Notes under the pieces: model-generated | Told to the model about the DNA's origin: nothing | Databases searched by the model: none | Seen by the model: the letters and a program-made list of their open reading frames with translations, nothing else | DNA from: Trifolium pratense | Taxonomy: Eukaryota; Streptophyta; Magnoliopsida; Fabales; Fabaceae | DNA: 64,000 nucleotides | NCBI RefSeq assembly: GCF_020283565.1 | Contig: NC_060061.1 | Span: 38,043,362 to 38,107,361, forward strand | Direction: 5' to 3' | Shown: piece by piece, positions 56,824 to 64,000 of the stretch | Layout: each line of letters opens with the position of its first letter | Numbering within the stretch: position 1 is the first letter of the stretch | Translations under genes and position numbers: made by a program

Positions 56824-57171
56824 CTAATCCTCATGCTCGGAATCCGAATCAATTGCGGAATCCGAATCAGTCTCCAGCACTTCCGATGGCCTCATCTTGG
56901 ATTCCACCTCCTCCTGAGACTTCCCTTCACCGAGAGAGGGGAAAGGAGGATAAAGGTGAGGAAACTTGTGAGCTCTCAGGAACTCCTCAATAAAATCCTC
57001 CGATTCATCGGAGCTTGATGTGTCGGAAGTTTCTGAAGAGAGAATGATCACCTTGGCTTCCTTAGCCTTCTGGGAAGGAGCCCCCACAGCCGTGGACACT
57101 TCCGCTCTCTTCTTTCCCTTCTGGGACTTGAAGCTCTCAACGGCAACCTTCTTGGAATCCTTCTTATCCAT
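56824..57171 (-). CDS. Small antisense ORF next to 3' LTR
   Basis: 115 codons from ATG at 57169-57171 to a stop at 56824, antisense to the element. The N-terminus is basic (MDKKDSKK, KSQKGKKRAEV), the middle is Ser-rich (SSETSDTSSSDESEDFIEEF) and the C-terminus is acidic (ETDSDSAIDSDSEHED). The middle SSETSDTSSSDESED offers many casein-kinase-2-type sites. A minus-strand TATAAATA lies at 57222-57229, about 50 bp before the ATG. I do not recognise a family. It could be a separate gene or the first exon of a longer antisense transcript. Confidence 0.5.
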   Translation of the reverse strand: MDKKDSKKVAVESFKSQKGKKRAEVSTAVGAPSQKAKEAKVIILSSETSDTSSSDESEDFIEEFLRAHKFPHLYPPFPSLGEGKSQEEVESKMRPSEVLETDSDSAIDSDSEHED

Positions 57172-57221
57172 CGCTGACACTCAAAGCACGAAATATGGAA
57201 GGCAAAAGAAAAAGCAGCAAG

Positions 57222-57229
57222 TATTTATA
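57222..57229 (-). promoter_or_regulatory. TATA box of small antisense ORF
   Basis: TATAAATA on the minus strand, giving a predicted start about 25-30 bp downstream and a 20-30-nt leader to the ATG at 57171. Confidence 0.5.
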
Positions 57230-57507
57230 AAGAAACTTGCCGCCCAAAAGGCCCGTCATCGTGCCTGACGCCCCATAAGTGCAGAAGGCGGCTACTGATA
57301 CCTAGGATTGACCACTTGGAAAAAACGCTTTCCCTTTTTCCAAAGCTTGACTTTGGCCAGAGGGAACCGCGAAAATTCAAGAAAGAAAAGCACAGCGAAC
57401 CAGCTCGAAATAGTTATGTTCGACAAAACGAAAGATCTAAAAACAATGAATCGATAAAGCTTCAAGTTATTATCCTCGCCAACGAGCATAACAACTTGGG
57501 GGGCTCC

Positions 57508-57906
57508 TGTTCTGGACCGAGCATCAAGCTCGAGCCTAAGAGGGTGTCGAACACATACGATCCGAGCAATCCTCCAACGGTCTGATACTCTTACGTATCG
57601 TAACGGCCGTAAACCGGAATGATGGGCATTTACTGCACATCAAGGCCTCCAAGCCGTTTTCCGGCAGCCACTTGATGGCCATTAATGCCATCAAGGGCCT
57701 TGGCCCAGCGCTGGGGCTATATATATGTGTCTCCACTTCATTCACAAAGACGTATTATTTTAGCCAAGAAAACCTTTACACACAAACTGACTTGAGCATC
57801 GGAGTGCCTGCAGGTACACAACCCCCCTCCGCTTCAACAGGGGTCTCAACGCTCTCAATCACCGTAAACGCCGGCGGACTCGCAACTCTTCTGGTCTACA
57901 CGATCA
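57508..57906 (+). repeat. 3' LTR of Tat element
   Basis: 399 bp, TGTTCTGGACCGAG...CTACACGATCA, preceded by the purine tract CTTGGGGGGCTCC. Differs from the 5' LTR in about five bases and one indel. Confidence 0.92.
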
Positions 57907-57958
57907 GAATCTGAAAGTGGAACACCAAAAGTTGGTAGTAAAGAGAATGTGTGAAGGA

Positions 57959-58219
57959 ATGAAGAAGGTAGTGGTCACTGGTGCATCTGGTTACCTTGGC
58001 AGAAGACTTTGCGACGCTCTCCTTCGACAAGGTTACTATGTTAAGGCTCTCGTTATACCTACCGAGGATCTTTCTGCACTTCCTTCTTCTTCTGAAATTG
58101 TCTACGGTGACATCATCGACTATACATCTCTTATCTCAGCTTTATCCGATTGCTCCGTTGTCTTTCACCTTGCTGCTCTTGTCGCAGCTTGGCACCCCGA
58201 TCCCTCTAAATTCTTCTCT
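57959..58219 (+). pseudogene. Farnesol dehydrogenase-like copy, exon 1 only
   Basis: 261 bp equal in length and closely similar to exon 1 of the gene at 59436: MKKVVVTGASGYLGRRLCDALLRQGY, VVFHLAALVAAWHPDPSKFFS, then a good donor (TCT|GTAAGATT). The NAD-binding TGASGYLG is intact. An alternative upstream ATG lies at 57947. No counterpart of exon 2 (NVEGLKNVLEAV) was found before the next gene copy, so the rest was lost. The 3' LTR of the Tat element ends only 52 bp upstream of the start, separating this exon from its former promoter at the left of the element. Confidence 0.85.
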
Positions 58220-59435
58220 GTAAGATTTTCTTTCTTCTTAATTCTCCATAATACTGTAATTATGTTAATCCATTCCTATTTGTTTTAATTGTTTGTGTTG
58301 TTGGAGTTTGTTTGAAGTTCCACATTGCTTAGCTTCCTGGGATGTGAAGTGTATAAATATGTGAGGGCAACCCCACCCTTTGAGCTAGCTTTTGGGATGA
58401 GATCCAAACATATTTAACACTACCTTGGTTGAAGAACTCGGGATTAGTAAAATATTAGTGAAATATTCTTTTTTGGCAAGATCGGTACCACAATCCTAAA
58501 TTGTAAACAAAAGAAGCGCGATTAATTCTTGAATAATATGATACAACAATCATTCTAAAAGAAAGAATAGCAAAAACATATTTTAGTTCCTGAAATAAAC
58601 TATGAGAAGCTGCATCCGTGGTTATACAACCGTGGTCCTTGTGAACTAATTGTTCTACACTTCTTACTTGGTGTAGCGTGTCGTGAGTGGGAACTAAAAT
58701 TTTGTCTGGGTATGCGCCCTTGGATTGTTGTTGCGTGCTCAAAATAAAGTATAATGAATGAATCAAAATAATGAATAGATCCATCTATCTATTCATTATT
58801 TCGATCTATTCATTCTACTTCAAATTTGGATATTCACTAATAATTAATTAAACATTGATGCTACCTATTCATAGTTGATTTTAACCCGTTTTTAAGAAGG
58901 AAAAAAAAACAATTTGCTAAAAGTCGAGGATTTACATTTCGTGGATAACATGGTTTATAATTCATATAAAGGAGTCAAAGTTGGTTAAAAACTAAAAAGA
59001 ACAAATCTACGAATAAACTCATAATGTAACAAAACTTAAATAGAAAGGTGTACCAATGTAACAAAACTTAATAGAAAGGGCTTTGTAAAACAACACATCA
59101 AGAAGAAATAACCAAAAATAGAAAGTTTTGTAAAAAAGACTACTCCCTCCCTCCGTTCGAAAATAAATACCTAGTTGATCAATTTTTTGTCAATACACAA
59201 CTTTAATTATTAATATATTAAATTATCTATTATAAATTATAAAAAATATAATTTCAAAAATATTCATCGAAACAAATTAAACAACATCTCATATTTTGAA
59301 AATGAGATCATATGAACAGTATACAAAGTCGAGTCAACAATAAGTGATTTATTATTATAGAAAAGGAAAAGAAAGAACGGTGAAGAGTTGAAAAGAGAAT
59401 CTAAAAGTGGAACGTTGACTTAAGTGTGTGAAAGA
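58220..59435. other. Gene-free stretch between FLDH copies
   Basis: No exon of the upstream FLDH copy is found. 58299-58419 (TGTTGGAGTTTG...TATTTAACA) looks like a short LTR/TRIM relic without clear target duplication. 59144-59355 is a Stowaway-like MITE that has lost its right tip. Confidence 0.5.
59144..59355. mobile_element. Stowaway-like MITE, right end lost
   Basis: Starts CTCCCTCCCTCCGTTCGAAA after TA and carries the typical AATAAATACCTAGTTGA. The mirrored end (GAGTCAACAATAAGTGATTTATT) is present but the terminal GAACGGAGGGAG is missing. Confidence 0.55.
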
Positions 59436-60140
59436 ATGAAGAAGGTAGTGGTGACCGGTGCATCCGGTTACCTTGGTGGAAGGCTCTGTCACGCCCTCCT
59501 CCGTCAAGGTTACTCCGTTAAGGCTCTCGTCAGACGCACCAGCGATCTTTCCCAACTTCCTCCCCTTTCCGAAATTATCTACGGCGACGTCACCGACTTT
59601 TCCTCTCTCCTCTCTGCTTTCTCCGACTGCTCCGTCGTCTTCCACCTCGCCGCTCTCGTTGAGCCTTGGCTCCCTGATCCCTCTAAATTCTTCTCCGTAA
59701 GATCCTTAATCCTTTCATTCTGTTAATTCAATTCAATTGAGTTCAACTCGATCCATTTTTCAAATTAGGTCAACGTTGAAGGTTTGAAGAATGTGTTAGA
59801 AGCAGTGAAACAAACTAAAACGGTGGAGAAACTCATATATACGTCGTCGTTTTTCGCTATAGGACCAACCGACGGAGCTATTGCCGATGAGAATCAAGTA
59901 AAATACAATACTTCAATTTTTTTTTTCTAGATGTTGTGATTGTGATTGATTTTTTTTTTCTTTTTCTAAATGTAGTTTCATCATGAGAAATTTTTCTGCA
60001 CGGAATATGAGAAATCAAAGGTTGCCACTGACAAAATTGCACTTCAAGCTGCATCTGAAGGGGTGCCAATAGTATTGCTTTATCCTGGGGTTATTTATGG
60101 ACCTGGTAAAGTCACCGGAGGAAATGTTGTTGCAAAGATG
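59436..60140 (+). CDS. FLDH: Farnesol dehydrogenase-like SDR, 5' three exons
   Basis: Extended short-chain dehydrogenase; the closest match from memory is Arabidopsis FLDH, which oxidises farnesol to farnesal with NAD. Exons 59436-59696, 59769-59897 and 59976-60140 join in frame for 185 residues. Seen: TGASGYLG (7-14), AALVEPWLPDPSKFFS, YTSSFF (Ser113/114) and the catalytic YEKSK (Tyr141, Lys145), then VVAKM and a donor at 60141. The family is about 340 residues, so the remaining exons must lie beyond the transposons that fill the next 3.9 kb, probably outside the window. No lesion is visible. A DFR-like or other epimerase activity is possible. Confidence 0.8.
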
Positions 60141-60609
60141 GTACTTTTCCTTTCTTCTTGTTTATTATGTATTTATGTTTTGACATTAGATTCAGAAAAC
60201 GTTAGATTTAGCGAGATTTCATGCATGTTTGGATCAGCGGTGCCGGTGGATGGTGAGATTGTCAGAATCACAGTGAGCTGCAACAATTTTGGAGACACTT
60301 TTGGTTGGAGCCGTCACTGACTCACTGTGATTTTGCCAAACTCACCGCGTATGCAAATATATACTTATAGTTATAGCATGTTTGGATCAACTTCTCATTG
60401 GCCATTCTCACTTCACAGTGTGTTTCCACCGTGAAAATATAAAAGCTAGGAATTATGGAGTTTGCCGGTGACGTCCTCACCGTGAAAATGTGCTTTCCCA
60501 AACACGCTTAGATTTCTCTAAGTCTAACTTTGTTTTGCCTAACCTGCTTCCAATCCAAATATACACTTAGAGTTCTCTAGATCTAACCTTCCTTACGGCT
60601 GCATCATAG
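60141..60609. other. Start of intron 3 with MITE-like DNA
   Basis: Two segments beginning GCATGTTTGGATCA (60223 and about 60376) followed by G/C-rich CCGGTG- and CACCGTGAAAAT-containing DNA. They are probably related MITEs, one inserted next to the other. Confidence 0.45.
60376..60507. mobile_element. Probable MITE
   Basis: Left end GCATGTTTGGATCA, right end (complement) GCGTGTTTGGGAAAGC. About 130 bp, non-coding. No firm target duplication. Confidence 0.45.
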
Positions 60610-61185
60610 TAGATTTTGAAAAGAGGTTACTTCAACGGGAGAATGCTTTTTGGAAAGATGTATTGAAGGCTAAGTATTGTCCAAATGTTTGTCTTAAGGT
60701 GCACTGGATTGGGTGTTCCTTTTCAAACCGAGCCTCCTCGTGGTGGAAAGATATATGTAGTATAGATGTAAGCGAGGACGGAAGTTGGTTCGCAAAGAAT
60801 ATGAGTAGAAGATTGGGTAATGGGAACTCGACACGATTTTGGTTGGACTGTTGGTTTGATAATCTCCCTCTTTATGAGCGATTCCCGCGTCTTTTTTCAA
60901 TCTCTACGCAAAAAGATGGGATGGTGAGTAACTTTTGGGTGGAAAGGGAGGGTGTGTGGGGGTGGGAGATGGGGTGGCGTCGGAGACTGTTTGTATGGGA
61001 GGAAGACTTGTATGCTGGTTTTAGGGACGTACTGCCGGTGTAAGCTCTATCGGGTACGGAAGATGAGTGGAGTTAGGGTTTGGAGATGGAGGTATGTTCA
61101 CGGTAAGGTCGATGTATCTGTTTCTAGGTAGTGTTTTATCTCCGGATCCGGTGTTTAGCGAGCAGCAGCTGAAGGTGTGATCGCG
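60610..61185 (+). pseudogene. LINE ORF2 fragment (region after RT)
   Basis: Reads RENAFWKDVLKAKY, FSNRASSWWKDICSID, MSRRLGNGNSTRFWLDCWF and LPLYERFPRLFSIS, the stretch between reverse transcriptase and zf-RVT in plant L1 elements. A stop and shifts follow (61041), then similarity resumes (SMYLFLGSV-like) until 61185. It is 5'-truncated and interrupted on the right by the LTR at 61186. It belongs to a different subfamily from the LINE at 18363. Confidence 0.75.
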
Positions 61186-62827
61186 TGTTTATCAACCTAA
61201 CTGCAAGTATACAGTTGCGTCGCGTAGTTTTAAAAGATTATCGAACCCAAAGGACCAATAATCGACCTACCGTTATCTAGTGTCGCTTTGTAAATCTAAG
61301 GCTAATGATTTAAAGGATTTTAAATAATTAAAATTAAAGAAATATATTTTTTTAGATTTTTAATATATAAATAAAATACTGCTAGGACGTGCTATTAGTT
61401 GCATCAGAGGGGTTCATTATTTAGTTCATGCTTTAAACAAATGATATGGTTTTCTATTATGTTGATTTAAAGATACTAATCTCAGCTTTCGCAGATTTTG
61501 ACTAATATCGTAGATTATAAAGGTGATGCTTAACTCTCGTCCTCACATCCGCTAATAAAATACTTTTGAAAACCAATTATAACTTCATTAATTCTAAATT
61601 CGCTCTCACTGTCTTTAGAACTAATGTCTCAGTTTTTACTATCTGGCACCGGGCCTCAACTTTCGCCAATGTTGGCCTAATGCCTTAAATAACTCTCACT
61701 CTCGTGACGAATTATGGAAACGTATAATTAAAAATTGGCTTTCGAAAACGCGTTAAAAACACTCGCATAAACTAATTACCGAACCCCCTATTAGCTACTG
61801 ACTACACATCCTAGCAATACTAACCTAGCTAGACATAACTAAAAAATAAAGACATAAAATAAATAAATAAAAATAAAGACATAAAATAAAAACAGAAAAA
61901 TAAAATAAAGAAAATAAAACAAAAGAAAAGAAAATAAAATAAAGAACCTGAATTAATAAAAGAAAGCTTTGAGTACGGACACCGACAGCGCAACAGCAGC
62001 AATAAAAATTTTAACTAAGAGAAGAAACTAAGAATAAATCTAGGTCTCAATTCTCTTCCTCAACTGTTACAAATTGGTGTGGTTTTTAAAGTGTAAGAAA
62101 GTGACACTTATTTATACTAGTAGCTAGGAGACAAAACATTAGATATAGCCGATGTGGGACTAAAAACATGTGTGGCGAGCGCCACACGATGAAATTGCAG
62201 GGACGGCTAGGATTATCCTTTTTCATTCTAGACAGTCACATTAAGACCCTTTATCTATATCACACACATGGTAAGAAATCCGGTTAGCGTCTTTATTCAT
62301 CTTTTTCAACTCGCATTTAGCTCGATGATGCAATTTTTGTTTTTATGAGCAATCATATATATGTTTTTTTTTCAAGGTTTAAGCGTATTACCATAGCATG
62401 AACTTTAATTTGCTTAGATGTTTCGCTTATATTCATCGACAAACCTACTTAATGTGTGACTTTATAGTTGGTGTCCGACTGGATAGATAAACTACTAAAG
62501 GATTCCACAAATTTAAATCAGGAGATTTTGGCACAATGGTTATTCAAATTGATATCTATACTAGGGAGACTTCCGGGTGTTGGAAAAATACCGATTTTGT
62601 TGTAAAATTTCCTAATTTCCTTAACTTAGCCTCTCGTCCTTTCTTAACCTATATACTTTCTAAGTGAGCTATTATCCTAAGTCTTTAGAAAAAAAATTTA
62701 ATTTGGTTCAAGAAAAGGAAAAATTTAGAAAATCAAAGAAAATACTATAAATTTAATTTTTTATTATGCGAAAGGAAAAATAAACTAATAAAAATTCAAA
62801 TGACTAAAAAATAAAGATAGTAGAATA
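61186..62827 (-). repeat. LTR of Athila-type retrotransposon
   Basis: About 1.64 kb. The left end TGTTTATCAACCTAACTGCAAGTATACAG breaks the LINE frame. The right end is set by a purine tract on the minus strand (TTTAGGGGAG) adjoining at 62828-62840, so this is the 3' LTR of a minus-strand element whose body continues right. It contains GTGTGGCGAGCGCCACAC near 62170. The right boundary is approximate because no TG is seen there. Confidence 0.65.
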
Positions 62828-62907
62828 CTCCCCTAAACTTAAATCCAACAGTGTCCTCACTGTTGCGACTTAAGAATAGCTTCGGAGCGCAAAACCTGGA
62901 GTAGAGA

Positions 62908-64000
62908 TCATGAGGGAGGCCTTTGACGATTTTGAAAATTCTCGAACTGAAGCCTCAAACCGCCAAGTTCTTGTATGACATTGTCGAGTTGTTGTTGGCG
63001 GTGCTCTTCTGAACTCTCCCATTGGTTGTAATAGCCCTGCATTTGATGTTGGCTTTGAAGAATTTGTGCTTGCATGAATTCCATTTGTTCCATCATCTCC
63101 TCTTGTTGTTGGTGGTGTATGACATAAAATAATCCATCGCACTCTTGGTTTATGGCATTTTGGGCGCGTATCTCATGGAGTACATCATCGATAATGCTTT
63201 GCCTTGATGAGGAGGAACTACCTGCAAAAGTGTTAGAAAAATGTGTAGTGTGTGCAGGTGGAACAATGTTTGCGCCCCCACCAGCAGCAACATTTGGAGA
63301 AATGTGCGTGGGAGCTCTATTAGTCGTAGAATCATTAGTATAGCAAAAATTTCTCGGGTAACGTACATTCGTTAGCCATCGGTTAGGAAGAGTGATATTA
63401 TTAAAAACACGAATTTGAATATGTTCTAACCTCACTAGGTTCATACTCCTTACCATATCTTCATTAATTAAGCGAGGTGGAATATGTTCTAAATTTTCTA
63501 ATCGAGGTCCTAGTCCTATGGCTTTAGCTATGGTCGTGATTAAACCTCCAAAAATTATCACTCCTCCCAGTCTTGTATTAACTTGTGAAAGCATTTGTGA
63601 GAATAAAAACGGGACGGTGTTAATTTTTATTTTTCTAATTGCGGCAAACATATAAAACATTTCCTTGGAGTTAACCTTGTTTAAATTGGCTCGGCCAAAA
63701 ATAGTACATGCCAATAAGTGGCGAAAATAGCGTAAGGCCGGATTATGGATAGATGAGGCCGTGTTTCCTTCATGACTATTAATTTGCTTATCGGTGATAG
63801 CTCTCCAAAAGTGGGTAAAAGTATTTTGCCACTGTTCATCGTCATGGACTTCACATTTTACTTCTTGTCCATGGGGGAAGTGCAAAAGGTCAGCCATATC
63901 ATTGAAAGAAAATTCATACTCAGTATTAAATATTCGAAAATAAACAGCGCCATGAGAACACCTAGTTTCAAGAACGGTGTTAACAATCAAGGAGCTAAGG
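62908..64000 (-). CDS. Athila/Calypso-type last ORF (Athila ORF-1 / env-position protein), partial
   Basis: Open from the window edge (64000) to TGA at 62908-62910; the frame continues past the edge, so the N-terminus is missing. The conserved block IHNPALRYFRHLLACTIFGR and NSKEMFYMFAAIRKIK is typical of the Athila 'ORF-1' / putative plant transposon domain. It is followed by a low-complexity Ser/Asn/Gln tail with a coiled-coil-like QQQEEMMEQMEFMQAQI. Its place just before the purine tract and 3' LTR is that of the env-like ORF described for Athila4 and Calypso. No membrane segment is visible here, so an envelope role is not supported. Confidence 0.7.
   Translation of the reverse strand, partial: LSSLIVNTVLETRCSHGAVYFRIFNTEYEFSFNDMADLLHFPHGQEVKCEVHDDEQWQNTFTHFWRAITDKQINSHEGNTASSIHNPALRYFRHLLACTIFGRANLNKVNSKEMFYMFAAIRKIKINTVPFLFSQMLSQVNTRLGGVIIFGGLITTIAKAIGLGPRLENLEHIPPRLINEDMVRSMNLVRLEHIQIRVFNNITLPNRWLTNVRYPRNFCYTNDSTTNRAPTHISPNVAAGGGANIVPPAHTTHFSNTFAGSSSSSRQSIIDDVLHEIRAQNAINQECDGLFYVIHHQQQEEMMEQMEFMQAQILQSQHQMQGYYNQWESSEEHRQQQLDNVIQELGGLRLQFENFQNRQRPPS

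Larger units (their letters stand above)
38162..57906 (+). mobile_element. Tat-lineage Ty3/gypsy LTR retrotransposon (19.7 kb with nested insert)
   Basis: Two 400-bp LTRs, a primer-binding site, one gag-pol frame, a long 3' region with antisense genes, and a purine tract (CTTGGGGGGCTCC) before the 3' LTR. Without the nested 8.5-kb insert and its duplication it would be about 11.2 kb. A flanking near-duplication GAATT (38157-38161) and GAATC (57907-57911) marks the insertion site. A second RNase H domain between the RT-linked RNase H and integrase is the known mark of the Tat lineage (Retand, Ogre, Grande and relatives). By eye the LTRs differ at about five bases plus one indel. Confidence 0.93.

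Noticed and set aside
60663..61043. 126-codon frame as a host gene
   Set aside because: Matches LINE ORF2 between RT and zf-RVT; transposon fragment.
62908..64000. Viral envelope gene
   Set aside because: The position fits the env-like ORF of Athila/Calypso, but no signal peptide, membrane segment or Cys pattern is visible in the part present.

Overview
The window is nuclear DNA of a flowering plant. GT-AG introns, a mitochondrial presequence, L1-type LINEs, tRNA-derived SINEs, MITEs and Tat- and Athila-type LTR retrotransposons all point that way. The gene content and the repeat style (patatin-like tandem genes, a carboxylesterase of the group that includes isoflavonoid dehydratases, G-C-A-T words such as AGCGAA in LTRs) suggest a legume of the clover/medick/pea group, but that is inference.

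Layout. 1-1047: 3' end of a patatin-like lipase gene. 1498-3107: minus-strand non-autonomous Helitron. 5211-5806: truncated second patatin copy. 6465-11697: two minus-strand serpin copies from a tandem duplication, both broken (internal deletion; solo LTR plus frameshift). 13087-14052: intact single-exon carboxylesterase. 14.6-18.1 kb: MITEs and a 930-bp Harbinger-like element. 18363-24050: nearly intact L1 LINE with 17-bp target duplications. 24905-27357: complete mitochondrial NAD-isocitrate dehydrogenase catalytic subunit (7 exons). 28016-29952: convergent minus-strand gene for a small membrane-anchored Cys-rich protein (7 exons reconstructed). 32609-37143: a DUF829/TMEM53-like hydrolase gene (7 exons) with a U6 snRNA pseudogene and a solo LTR in intron 1.

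38162-57906: a 19.7-kb Tat-lineage LTR retrotransposon with gag-pol, two RNase H domains, and an unusually long 3' region carrying two antisense reading units with their own TATA boxes. A second, minus-strand, non-coding LTR element (44224-52747, nearly identical 2,709-bp LTRs, CCCGC target duplication) sits inside pol. The Tat element itself landed just upstream of the start codon of a farnesol-dehydrogenase-like gene copy, of which only exon 1 remains (57959-58219). A better copy starts at 59436. Its third intron holds a MITE, a LINE fragment and, inside that LINE, the LTR and last ORF of an Athila-type element running off the window end.

Active-looking host genes are therefore few: carboxylesterase, IDH, the Cys-rich membrane protein, the DUF829 protein and perhaps the patatin and second farnesol dehydrogenase copy. 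Most of the rest is a layered record of transposition whose order can be read from nesting, target duplications and LTR divergence. The most unusual content is the antisense gene set in the 3' region of the Tat element.
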